Positions 52,056 to 60,001 of a DNA stretch of 64,000 nt are shown in pieces (position 1 is the first letter of the stretch; each line of letters opens with the position of its first letter). Under the pieces are notes generated by a model. That model did not search any database. It had not been told where the DNA came from and worked only from the letters and a program-made list of their open reading frames with translations. The stretch comes from JAHKLT01 sp046197865 (lineage in GTDB: Archaea; Methanobacteriota; Methanobacteria; Methanobacteriales; Methanobacteriaceae): assembly GCF_046197865.1 (NCBI RefSeq), contig NZ_CP166990.1, positions 558,001 to 622,000 on the forward strand, read 5' to 3'. The position numbers and the translations under genes were made by a program.

Positions 52056-52811
52056 TTAATATATTTGTGTATATTTTAATAAATAATCTTTATACTTTTT
52101 ATCTAATATTTTAAGAGTACTCAAATTTTGAGGACTTGTTAGTGATCTTTCTTCTACTAAATTTCTAAGAGATCTATTTTTCATATGTGCTCTAACTTCT
52201 TTTAATACAAAATCAATTGTATCTTCATTATATTTAGCTATTTCTTCTTTAGTCTTATTTTCATATATTTTATATTCATTTAAATCATATGTTTTTGTTG
52301 GAGTAAGTAAAACATTTAAATAGCTATAATAATCTGCACAATCATTAAAAAATCCATCAATTCCCATATAAGATAAAATAGGAATAAATGATGGTTCTGC
52401 AAATGGAAATATTAATATACTATTTGGGCTAATGTTTTCTCTTAAATTTACTATTAGTTCAACTAAATCTCTTGAATTTAATAATAAATCATCTCCATTA
52501 GCTATTATAAAAGCAGAATATCCTAAATTTTCAAGTTCTTTTATACATTTAACCCTTAAATCAATATATTTAGAGCCTTGAACAACAGCTACATTATAAT
52601 TTTCATCAGATTGGATAGCTATTTTAGCTTTTTCAATTGTTTTTCTAACACATAATTCAGCTATTTCTTTTTGGATATTATAGCTAGAACTTTCATCTGG
52701 AGCTATTTTATATTCATCTTTATCGATTATTGTTGGTGTTTGTTTACCTTCAAGCTTTCCAAAACGTCCTGGTCCATCATGACTTTTTATTTCTATATTT
52801 ATTTTAATCAA
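52056..52811 (-). CDS. TGT/ArcS-family half-length protein
   Basis: A 251-residue protein following the tRNA-guanine transglycosylase/archaeosine synthase plan: GPGRFGKLEGKQTPTII at the N-terminus, VAVVQGSKYIDLRVKCIKEL, LIFPFAEPSFIPILSYMGID, and RSLRNLVEERSLTSPQNLST at the end. Full ArcS proteins continue into a second domain and PUA region, absent here. This may be one half of a split ArcS, with the other half elsewhere, acting on preQ0-modified tRNA. The start is a TTG at 52811. Confidence 0.68.
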   Translation of the reverse strand: MIKINIEIKSHDGPGRFGKLEGKQTPTIIDKDEYKIAPDESSSYNIQKEIAELCVRKTIEKAKIAIQSDENYNVAVVQGSKYIDLRVKCIKELENLGYSAFIIANGDDLLLNSRDLVELIVNLRENISPNSILIFPFAEPSFIPILSYMGIDGFFNDCADYYSYLNVLLTPTKTYDLNEYKIYENKTKEEIAKYNEDTIDFVLKEVRAHMKNRSLRNLVEERSLTSPQNLSTLKILDKKYKDYLLKYTQIY

Positions 52812-53027
52812 ATCCTTTATTTCTTTAATAATTAATTTAATATATTTTAGTATATATTTTTAAAGTTTTTTAAAATAGTGTAACCTTTTAGATAACACCT
52901 TAGAAAAATTTAGTAATCTTTATATAGTAATTTTTCAAAACTTATTATTAGGATTTGGAGTTTTCTTAAATAAAAAGGAAACTACTAAAAAATAATCCTA
53001 TAAAATCTATTTAAAAAGAGCGATAAT

Positions 53028-53585
53028 ATGACTTTATTAACAGACAGAGAAGTATTAACTGATGCTGATATCGATAAAAGTTTCACACAAGAGTTTATTG
53101 ATGCAGGTATTGATAGTGTAGAACACTGTTTCCAATGTGGAACTTGTGGTGGAGGATGTCCTTCAGGTAAAAGAACTCCGTATAAAGTAAGACAACTCGT
53201 AAGAAAATGTCTTCTCGGATTAAAAGAAAAAGTTATCACTGATGATACTTTATGGATGTGTACTACTTGTTACACTTGCCAAGAAAGATGCCCTAGAAGT
53301 ATTAAAATTGTGGATATTGTTAAAAAAGCACGTAATGTTGCAGCACAAGCTGGTTACATGGCTTTAGCACACAGAAAAACTGGTTTATTCGTAATTAAAA
53401 CTGGACATGGTGTACCTATTAACGAAGCTACAGAAGAATTAAGAAAAAGAGTTGGTTTAAGTGAATTACCTCCAACTACTCATTCATTCCCTGAAGCATT
53501 AAAAGAAGTACAAACAATCTGTGAAAAAACAGGCTTTGATGGTTTAATCGGTTATGATAAAGCAACCGGTGACTTAAAGGAATAA
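53028..53585 (+). CDS. hdrC: CoB-CoM heterodisulfide reductase subunit C
   Basis: A 185-residue iron-sulfur protein with two [4Fe-4S] motifs, CFQCGTCGGGCP near residue 34 and CTTCYTCQERCP near 76. HdrC passes electrons between HdrA and HdrB in the flavin-bifurcating heterodisulfide reductase that closes the methanogenesis cycle. Followed by hdrB after 21 bases. A strong GC-shifted codon use (CTC, CGT, ATC) marks high expression. hdrA is not in the window. Confidence 0.96.
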   Translation: MTLLTDREVLTDADIDKSFTQEFIDAGIDSVEHCFQCGTCGGGCPSGKRTPYKVRQLVRKCLLGLKEKVITDDTLWMCTTCYTCQERCPRSIKIVDIVKKARNVAAQAGYMALAHRKTGLFVIKTGHGVPINEATEELRKRVGLSELPPTTHSFPEALKEVQTICEKTGFDGLIGYDKATGDLKE

Positions 53586-53606
53586 ATTTTTTAAGGAGTT
53601 ATTAAA

Positions 53607-54515
53607 ATGGAAATTGCATATTTCTTAGGTTGTATTATGAACAACCGTTATCCAGGAATTGAAAAAGCAACTAGAATTTTGTTTGATAATCTTGGTATTG
53701 ATTTAAAAGATATGGAAGGAGCATCTTGTTGTCCTGCTCCTGGTGTATTTGGTTCTTTCGATGAAAAAACATGGGCTTCAATTGCAGCTCGTAACATAAC
53801 TATTGCTGAAGACATGGGTATGGATATCATGACTGAATGTAATGGTTGTTTTGGTTCTTTATTTGAATGTAACCACATGTTAAAAGAAGATGAAGAGAAA
53901 AAAGCTGAAATCAACCAAGTTTTAGGTGATGTTGACAGAGAATTCAAAGGTGAAGTTAATGTAAAACATTTTGCTCAAATTTTAAGAGATGATGTTGGTG
54001 CAGAAAAACTCGCTGAAATTGTCACTAAACCATTAAACTTAAATGTTGCTGCTCACTATGGATGCCATTTCTTAAAACCTACTGCTGAGATAGGTATTGA
54101 AGAATCTGCAGAAAATCCTCAAATTTTAGATGATCTTATAGAGATTACTGGTGCTACCTCTGTTCCATACGAAGAAAAAATGTTATGTTGTGGTGCAGGC
54201 GGAGGACTTCGTTCAAGAGATATTGATGTAACTTTAAGCTACACAAAAACAAAACTCGAAAACATGGAAGCTGCTGGTGTTGACGCAGTTGTTAATGTTT
54301 GTCCATTCTGTCATTTACAATTTGATGTAGGTCAAACTGAAGTTAACAAAAAATACGGAACTAATTTTGACATTCCAGTATTCCATTTAGCTCAATTATA
54401 CGGTTTAGCTATGGGATTAGATTCAGGAGAATTAACTTTAGATTCTCACTTAATTGATTCTGAACCAGCTCTTGCTAAACTTGTAGAAGCAGCAGATAAA
54501 AACGCAGCTGAATAA
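53607..54515 (+). CDS. hdrB: CoB-CoM heterodisulfide reductase subunit B
   Basis: A 302-residue catalytic subunit with two CCG domains: CCPAPGVFGSFDEKTW and CNGCFGSLFECNH in the first, CHFLKPTAEIG and CCGAGGGLRSRD in the second. These hold the two noncubane [4Fe-4S] clusters that split the CoM-S-S-CoB heterodisulfide. It is behind AAGGAG in the hdrCB operon. TfrB in this window carries related CCG domains. Confidence 0.96.
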   Translation: MEIAYFLGCIMNNRYPGIEKATRILFDNLGIDLKDMEGASCCPAPGVFGSFDEKTWASIAARNITIAEDMGMDIMTECNGCFGSLFECNHMLKEDEEKKAEINQVLGDVDREFKGEVNVKHFAQILRDDVGAEKLAEIVTKPLNLNVAAHYGCHFLKPTAEIGIEESAENPQILDDLIEITGATSVPYEEKMLCCGAGGGLRSRDIDVTLSYTKTKLENMEAAGVDAVVNVCPFCHLQFDVGQTEVNKKYGTNFDIPVFHLAQLYGLAMGLDSGELTLDSHLIDSEPALAKLVEAADKNAAE

Positions 54516-54696
54516 GCTGTTTATTTATCTTTTTTTACTTTTTTTAACTATTTTTTTAAATACTTATTTTATTATTATATAAATTTTACAGTTTTATAAC
54601 AATTTTTTATTTTAGTATATTTTATTCAGTTTTTATAGCTATTTTGTCTTTATTTTCTAGAAAAATCTTATATATCTTTTAAAATAATACAATTAT
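54516..54696. other. AT-rich spacer with TATA box for the 54697 transcript
   Basis: No gene is visible. T-runs after hdrB (54530-54555) probably end its transcript. TTATATAT at 54668-54675 would place a start near 54697. Confidence 0.35.
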
Positions 54697-54850
54697 TGCA
54701 GAAATATTTTATTGTTTCTGTAAAAAACTAGGAGGATTGATATCAATTAAAATAAATGATTTGATTGAGCTGATGAGTATATTAAAGTTAGCGCTTGAAA
54801 TACTCAAACAGCTCATATAAGAAAGAGGGATTTATTCCCTCAATTCTTTA
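54697..54850 (+). ncRNA. Structured transcript with terminator, may encode a micropeptide
   Basis: TGAGCTG (54766-54772) pairs with CAGCTCA (54809-54815) and, inside, GAGTAT (54775-54780) with ATACTC (54800-54805). A second hairpin follows, GAGGGA (54825-54830) with TCCCTC (54836-54841), extended by AAGAA with TTCTT. A TATA box sits about 25 bases upstream of 54697. The same segment carries a 27-codon frame behind a perfect GGAGG (see 54737-54820), so it is either a small RNA or a micropeptide mRNA with its terminator. Confidence 0.55.
54737..54820 (+). CDS. Candidate amphipathic micropeptide (about 16-27 aa)
   Basis: A frame of 27 codons ends at TAA 54818-54820. It is Leu/Ile-rich and helical (NDLIELMSILKLALEILKQL), with hydrophobic residues spaced as in an amphipathic helix. 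GGAGG at 54731-54735 is perfect, but the first TTG is only one base away. Possible starts are ATA 54740, ATT 54746 or ATG 54773. Translation is uncertain because the same DNA folds well as RNA. Confidence 0.3.
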   Translation: MISIKINDLIELMSILKLALEILKQLI

Positions 54851-55015
54851 CAAATCATAGTATGTCTTTTAAGATATATAAATTTTATTGATAGTATTAT
54901 TCAACTAGTATTTTAATGAGAATAATTTAATTTTATTCTCATTTTTTTTTAAAAATTATTTATATTATAATTCTCATATATTTTATTAAATTCTTTATTT
55001 TTTGGAGTAAATAAT
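54851..55015. other. AT-rich spacer before the GyrI-like gene
   Basis: Nothing coding. AGATATATAAATTTTATTG near 54872-54890 and TTTATATTATAA near 54959-54970 are TATA-like; the second would suit the gene at 55016, which has TTGGAG as ribosome binding site. Confidence 0.3.
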
Positions 55016-55462
55016 ATGGATAATGATCTTAAAGAAATTAAATTAGAAAGTCAAAATGCTGTAATAAGACAATTTTCAAATCCTAATGAAGATATTAATG
55101 AATTAACATTAGAACTTGTTAATTGGATCGAAGAAAATAATTTAACTCCTGTTAATCACTTATTTGCAAGAAATTATTTGGAAAATAATGAAGTAATATA
55201 TGATTTTGGAATTCCTATTGAAGAAGAAGTTGAAGGAACTGATGAGTTTAAATTTATTAGAATTCCAGAACAAACAGTATTATCTATTAAACACATTGGA
55301 AATTATGATAATATTGATGAAACAATGATAAAATTATCAGATTATTTAACAGAAAATAATTTAGAGCTTATTGATGCTCCAAGGTATATTTATCATAATA
55401 GCCCTGATGATGTTAATGAAGAAGATTTAATAACTGAAATTCAATACCCTCTTAAGAAGTAA
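55016..55462 (+). CDS. GyrI-like small-molecule-binding protein
   Basis: A 148-residue protein of the GyrI-like/SOUL-type fold: two repeats of a strand-helix pattern, with YDFGIPIEEEVEGTDEFKF near residue 61 and the conserved TVLSIKHIGNYDNIDETMI near residue 88. The family binds or hydrolyses small hydrophobic molecules and occurs as an effector domain in MerR and AraC regulators. Here it stands alone. The ligand is unknown. Confidence 0.75.
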   Translation: MDNDLKEIKLESQNAVIRQFSNPNEDINELTLELVNWIEENNLTPVNHLFARNYLENNEVIYDFGIPIEEEVEGTDEFKFIRIPEQTVLSIKHIGNYDNIDETMIKLSDYLTENNLELIDAPRYIYHNSPDDVNEEDLITEIQYPLKK

Positions 55463-55563
55463 CCTTTTAAAAATTGTTCAACAAATTTTGTTTGATAAAT
55501 AAGAATATATATGATGAAGTAAATATTGTTAGTATATATTGAAATTAGTTTTGTGGTGATAAT

Positions 55564-55830
55564 ATGTTTATAGCAACATTAGGTGGGATTTTTAGATTCA
55601 AGGATCTTCCCGAAGAATACGGTCCTTACGTTCAATTTAAAGCAACTATTGAGAAAAGAGAGATTAATGATAATGATGAAATAGCTATATTGGATATTAC
55701 GGGTACTGATAGTCATCATGTTTTATTTTTAGATTCTTATGATAATTTAGATGAAATTAAAGAAGAATTAAAAGATGCTGATGCAAAAATTAATCATACT
55801 ACTTTGAAGATTATAGGTGGCCACTTATGA
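55564..55830 (+). CDS. Conserved hypothetical protein (88 aa)
   Basis: An 88-residue protein beginning MFIATLGGIFRFKDLPEEYG. It is compact, mixed alpha/beta, and has DITGTDSHHVLFLDSYDNLDE in the middle. Its stop overlaps the next gene by four bases (ATGA), and the pair looks conserved in Methanobacteriales by memory. No function assigned. Confidence 0.65.
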   Translation: MFIATLGGIFRFKDLPEEYGPYVQFKATIEKREINDNDEIAILDITGTDSHHVLFLDSYDNLDEIKEELKDADAKINHTTLKIIGGHL

Positions 55831-56351
55831 GTTTACCCTCAGAACAAAATTGGTTGGTTATTATAAATCTATTAACAGATTTGAAAAAAAGGGGATATGA
55901 AATCCCTAATCAAATTAATAAAGATATTTCTCTTGCAAGGTCATCAATTAACTTTTATAAAAAAGATACTAGTCATCCAGATATGATTAATGAATTAGCA
56001 AGAGCTGATATGTCTTTACGTGAATCTCAAGAATTTTTATTAGATATTGCAAAAAAAGTTTCTGAAGAGTATTTAGATGAATGGTTTGATAAATTTAAAA
56101 GAGCAAATAAAGGCGAGCAAGTATATGAAATGCCTAACTCTAAATCAAAATTTTTAATTAATACTCCTCCAGGAATGTCTTCTAGTAGAATAAATCTTAA
56201 AAATCCATTAGCTGAAGAAAGAGTTCAAGAAATAGCTGAATATAATGGAGTTATTATTGAATTTGATGATGATAAAACAGTAGCTATGTATGGAGATAAA
56301 AATAATGTTCAATCTGGAATAAAAGAGATGGCTCCTTTTTTCAGTGAATAA
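55827..56351 (+). CDS. DUF2096-like conserved protein
   Basis: A 174-residue protein. The N-terminal ~90 residues are helical (WLVIINLLTDLKKRGYEIPN). The C-terminal region is strand-rich, with RVQEIAEYNGVIIEFDDDKTVAMYG. I recall this arrangement as DUF2096 of methanogens; tentative. It is translationally coupled to the upstream 88-residue protein and precedes a phosphoesterase by 15 bases. Confidence 0.6.
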   Translation: MSLPSEQNWLVIINLLTDLKKRGYEIPNQINKDISLARSSINFYKKDTSHPDMINELARADMSLRESQEFLLDIAKKVSEEYLDEWFDKFKRANKGEQVYEMPNSKSKFLINTPPGMSSSRINLKNPLAEERVQEIAEYNGVIIEFDDDKTVAMYGDKNNVQSGIKEMAPFFSE

Positions 56352-56366
56352 TTAGTTGTGATTTAT

Positions 56367-57047
56367 ATGAAAGTTTTAGTAATTAGTGATGTACACAGTA
56401 AAGAAAATGATAAGTTAATTAATTATTTAAATAATAATGATATTGATTTAGTTCTTATTTCAGGAGATATAACTGATTTCGGTCCTTTGGATTTTGTTAA
56501 TGATTTTATAGGGAAAATATTAGATTGTGACTGCGATGTAGTTGCAATTCCTGGAAATTGTGATCCAAATGGAATTTGTAATGCAATTGAAGAAAGTGGA
56601 GCATATTGTCTTCATAAAAAAGTTATTTCTTATGAGAATTTAGTTATTTTTGGTTATGGTGGATCTAACCCTACTCCTTTTGATACTCCTGGAGAAATTG
56701 AAGAAACTAAAATCTATAATGATTTATTTGACTTATTCTCTGAATATGAATTTGTTGCTAATGATAAAAAGAAAAATATTAAAATATTATTAACTCATGC
56801 TCCTCCAGCTGATACAAAAGCAGATTTAACTAGTTCTGGAGATCATGTTGGTAGTCAATCTATTAAACGAATTATTCAAGAATTCAATATAGATATTAAT
56901 CTTTGTGGTCATATTCATGAAGCTCAATCAATTGATGAGATGAGTGGAACTATTATTGTAAATCCTGGAATGTTAGAACATGGCAGTGCTACTTTAATAG
57001 ATACTAATGAAGATAATAGCTTCGATATTAATATAATTTCATTATAA
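56367..57047 (+). CDS. Calcineurin-like metallophosphoesterase (YfcE/MJ0936-type)
   Basis: A 226-residue phosphoesterase. The start is ATG 56367, behind GTGATT; a GTG nine bases earlier is less likely. Motifs are ISDVHSKEND, SGDITDFGP, IPGNCDP, LLTHAPPADT and CGHIHEAQ, all metal ligands intact. It is distinct from the element's enzyme at 5759. Chromosomal archaeal members hydrolyse phosphodiesters of undefined natural substrate. Third gene of the 55564-57047 group. Confidence 0.87.
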   Translation: MKVLVISDVHSKENDKLINYLNNNDIDLVLISGDITDFGPLDFVNDFIGKILDCDCDVVAIPGNCDPNGICNAIEESGAYCLHKKVISYENLVIFGYGGSNPTPFDTPGEIEETKIYNDLFDLFSEYEFVANDKKKNIKILLTHAPPADTKADLTSSGDHVGSQSIKRIIQEFNIDINLCGHIHEAQSIDEMSGTIIVNPGMLEHGSATLIDTNEDNSFDINIISL

Positions 57048-57235
57048 TTCTTTTTTTATTTTATTAACTTTATTTTAATATTTATATTATTTTAAAGCTT
57101 TTTTTTAAAGTTTAAATTTATTTTTTTTCACTTTCTTTTTTCTATTGGAATTAAATAAAAAATTTTATCTATAATAAAATTATAATTTATTTTTAGTGAA
57201 ATTATAATTTCTCAAATTTAATTAGGTGTTTTATA

Positions 57236-58141
57236 ATGATTATGGTAAGAGGAGATGTTGATGGAAAAGAATATGCTGAACCTTTTTCTAAAGGTATTTT
57301 GGCCCGTTCTCTTACTACTGCAGATTTAGGTTCTAATAAAGCATATAGATTAGCATTTCATATAGAAGCACAATTAATTGAAAATAACGTTTCTTCTATT
57401 GATATTGAAGATTTAGTAGATATTGTAGTAAAAGAATTAAATAAAGAAGACCCTCAAATAGCTAATAAATATATTATTTGGAGAAAAATTAGAAATGTTA
57501 AAGATCCTTTGATAATATTAATTGGTGGTGCTTCTGGAGTTGGAACTTCATCTATTGCATTTGAAGTTGCTAATCGTTTAGCTATTAAAAATATGATTAG
57601 TACAGACATGATTAGGGAAGTAATGCGTAAAATAGTCTCTAAAGAACTTAGTCCAGTTCTTCATGAATCAAGTTTTACAGCTTATAAGGTTATGAGAGTA
57701 TTACCTCCAGGTCCACAAGATAAAATTTTAGCTGGTTTCATTAATCATGTTGATACTGTTAGTGTAGGTATTGATGCGGTTATCGAAAGAGCTTTAAAAG
57801 AGGGTATAAGTATTGTTATTGAAGGAGCACATATTGTTCCAGGATTTATAAAGCAAGAATTAGTAGAAAAAGAAAATGTTGTTTTATTTACCCTATGTCT
57901 TAATGATGATGACATTCATAAAGGGCGATTTTATGCAAGGTCCCGTGAAAGATGGGCTAAACGTCCTCTTGAAATGTATTTAAAAAATTTTGAATCAATT
58001 AGAAGAACCCACAATTACATAATTCAACAGGCTGAAAAATATGATTCTGCTATTATTGAAAATGTAGATGTTATTAAAACTGTAGATATGATGATTTCTT
58101 ATATAACTGAGAAATATGGGGGCATGAAAAATGCTAAGTAA
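57236..58141 (+). CDS. pgk2: 2-phosphoglycerate kinase
   Basis: A 301-residue 2-phosphoglycerate kinase. An N-terminal ATP-cone-like region (VRGDVDGKEYAEPFSKGILA) is followed by the kinase domain with IGGASGVGTSSIAFEVANR as P-loop. The Lys of GK is Thr here, as I recall for methanogen members. LHESSFTAYKVMR and IVIEGAHIVPGFI are shared with the 16137 paralogue. It makes 2,3-diphosphoglycerate for the cyclic compound that acts as potassium counter-ion and phosphate store. Overlaps the CBS gene by 11 bases. Confidence 0.88.
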   Translation: MIMVRGDVDGKEYAEPFSKGILARSLTTADLGSNKAYRLAFHIEAQLIENNVSSIDIEDLVDIVVKELNKEDPQIANKYIIWRKIRNVKDPLIILIGGASGVGTSSIAFEVANRLAIKNMISTDMIREVMRKIVSKELSPVLHESSFTAYKVMRVLPPGPQDKILAGFINHVDTVSVGIDAVIERALKEGISIVIEGAHIVPGFIKQELVEKENVVLFTLCLNDDDIHKGRFYARSRERWAKRPLEMYLKNFESIRRTHNYIIQQAEKYDSAIIENVDVIKTVDMMISYITEKYGGMKNAK

Positions 58142-58520
58142 AAAAATTAAAGATATAATGGAAACTAATGTAATAACTGTTGATTCATCTGAAGATGTAG
58201 TTTTTGCATTTGAAAAATTAATGAAAAATAAAATAAGTGCAATGCCTGTAATGGAAGATGATAAAATGGTAGGAATTATTACTGCTACTGATTTAGGTCA
58301 TAATCTAATTTTAGATAAATATGAATTAGGTACTCCTGTCTGTGATGTAATGGTTAAGAATGTTGTTTCTATAAGTTCTGATAAAAACTTAAAAGATGCT
58401 ATTAAAGTCATGAAAGATAGTGCTCCTGAAGAAGGAATCATTAATCAATTACCTGTTGTTGAAGAAGGTAGCTTAATTGGAATTATTTCTGATGGAGATA
58501 TTTTAAAAGCAATCTCTTAA
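58131..58520 (+). CDS. Two-CBS-domain protein
   Basis: A 129-residue protein consisting of two CBS domains (residues 8-58 and ~70-128): IMETNVITVDSSEDVVFAFE, MPVMEDDKMVGIITATDLG, and LPVVEEGSLIGIISDGDIL. Such pairs bind adenine nucleotides or SAM and modulate partners. Its ATG lies inside the end of pgk2, so it may sense energy state for that kinase; this is inference. Confidence 0.9.
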   Translation: MLSKKIKDIMETNVITVDSSEDVVFAFEKLMKNKISAMPVMEDDKMVGIITATDLGHNLILDKYELGTPVCDVMVKNVVSISSDKNLKDAIKVMKDSAPEEGIINQLPVVEEGSLIGIISDGDILKAIS

Positions 58521-58574
58521 TTTTATTTTTTTATAAAATAGCTATTATTATAGTTTTTATTATTTTTGATAAAG

Positions 58575-58582
58575 TTTATATA
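58575..58582 (+). promoter_or_regulatory. TATA box of the SRP RNA gene
   Basis: TTTATATA is about 25 bases upstream of GGCTAG at 58607, the inferred 5' end of the SRP RNA. The spacing fits an archaeal TBP/TFB promoter. Confidence 0.6.
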
Positions 58583-58606
58583 AGATATAAAACAAATATT
58601 TATTTT

Positions 58607-58905
58607 GGCTAGACTGGAGGGTTAGGGGTCCTCTGTAAGCATACACCCCCTCTGATGCAGTTGAAGTTTAGGAGGCGGCTTTTTAAGAAATTTAGTAGCC
58701 TAGAAAATCAATATAGAAGTCTCGTCCTGCAGGATTGATGGTGATAAGACTTTTACTGTAGGGTAAAAGTAAATTATCTTAGTTTTAGGAATGTGTCAGG
58801 CCCGGAAGGGAGCAGCTCTACTAATTACAATTAATGCTTGTAGAACAACGGGGTGGAGTTGTTTTTTCTAGATAACTCTATTTTTCGAAACTAGTCCACT
58901 CTTAA
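58607..58905 (+). ncRNA. ffs: Signal recognition particle 7S RNA
   Basis: The universally conserved helix 8 loop sequence GTCAGGCCCGGAAGGGAGCA is present at 58795-58814. The 5' domain has GTCC...GTAAGC loops as in archaeal 7S RNA. GGCTAG at 58607-58612 pairs with CTAG(T)CC at 58891-58897 to close helix 1, the archaeal hallmark. The RNA of about 300 nt forms the particle with SRP19 and SRP54 for membrane targeting. Ends are approximate by about 10 bases. Confidence 0.9.
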
Positions 58906-58995
58906 ACATGCCATTTAATAAAACAATAATATTTATAAGTAGGTTTTTATAAATTAAAAATAGTATTTCATTATTTGATTATTTTTTTTAAAAAA

Positions 58996-59080
58996 GTCGG
59001 GATGGCCCAGCCTGGTACGGCGTCGGACTGCTAATCCGATGATCCCTTGGATCACACGGGTTCAAATCCCGTTCCCGGCG
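58996..59080 (+). tRNA. tRNA-Ser (anticodon GCU)
   Basis: An 85-nt class II tRNA. The acceptor stem GTCGGGA pairs with TCCCGGC, with one G-U. The anticodon stem TCGGA/TCCGA frames the loop CTGCTAA with anticodon GCT, reading AGC and AGU serine codons. The long variable arm (TGATCC/GGATCA) and discriminator G confirm serine. The T-loop TTCAAAT is intact. CCA is not encoded. Lies between the SRP RNA and the CDF transporter gene. Confidence 0.95.
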
Positions 59081-59088
59081 TTTTATTT

Positions 59089-59997
59089 TCACATATCTAT
59101 TTCTTGACTATGATCATAATCTTCGCTACAAGGACATGCATGAACTGTTACTGATTGTATGATTTCTATTTCTTTAGGTATCTTATTTTGCACTTCGTGA
59201 ACAATATCATGAGATTCTATAAGACTTAAATTAGGATTTAAATCAACATGAAGAGCAACTATAGCATATGTTCCAAAATAACCTATTTTAATATCATGGG
59301 CACCATAAACATGTTTAACTGACTTTGCTGCTTTTTCAATATCATCAACTAAATCTTTTGATGGAACCTTACCCATAATATTATTAATGTTTTCAATTCC
59401 TATTTCAAAAGCTGTTTTCATAATTATTATACCAATAACAAAACCTACAATTGGATCTAAAATAGGAAAACCTAATTGTGAGATTATAACACTGAATAAA
59501 ATAGCTATGCATGAATAAATATCTACTTTTTGATGATTTCCATCTGCAACAATAGCTGGACTATTAATTTTTTTGCCAAGTGAAATTATATATTTACTTG
59601 TAGCTATATTTACAAAAACTCCAATAAGTGCCATTCCTGCTGCTAAATAACTTGGTGCAACTATTTCATTATGTGATATTATTTTATCAATTGCTCCAGT
59701 TAAAACCTCATATGAAACCATAGCTAAAAATAAAACAATTACAAGTCCAGCTATTGCCTCAGATCTACCATGACCAAAGGGATGATCTGAATCGGCAGGT
59801 TTTTGACCTATTCTAAAACCAATATATGATATTATTGAAGTAACAATATCTGATAATGTATGAAATCCTTCAGATACTAATGCATAACTTCCAGATACTA
59901 ATCCTACAGTAATATTAAAAGTTGTTAAAAATACATTTCCGATTATTCCAACTAATGTAGCTTTTCGCCCTATGCTTAATCTAGTTTCTTTACTCAT
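59089..59997 (-). CDS. Cation diffusion facilitator family transporter
   Basis: A 302-residue CDF exporter with six membrane helices and a C-terminal ferredoxin-like cytoplasmic domain. The metal sites are SEGFHTLSD in helix 2 and DGNHQKVD in helix 5. The tail is His/Asp/Cys-bearing (VHACPCSEDYDHSQ), which may sense or bind metal. Substrate could be Zn, Fe, Mn or Co; not decidable. Its stop is eight bases from the tRNA-Ser gene. Confidence 0.9.
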   Translation of the reverse strand: MSKETRLSIGRKATLVGIIGNVFLTTFNITVGLVSGSYALVSEGFHTLSDIVTSIISYIGFRIGQKPADSDHPFGHGRSEAIAGLVIVLFLAMVSYEVLTGAIDKIISHNEIVAPSYLAAGMALIGVFVNIATSKYIISLGKKINSPAIVADGNHQKVDIYSCIAILFSVIISQLGFPILDPIVGFVIGIIIMKTAFEIGIENINNIMGKVPSKDLVDDIEKAAKSVKHVYGAHDIKIGYFGTYAIVALHVDLNPNLSLIESHDIVHEVQNKIPKEIEIIQSVTVHACPCSEDYDHSQEIDM

Positions 59998-60001
59998 AAT
60001 A

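Noticed and set aside
58996..59080. tRNA-Ser as attachment site of the integrated element
   Set aside because: The element ends near 10,400, almost 49 kb away, and no integrase or duplicated tRNA 3' end lies beside this tRNA.
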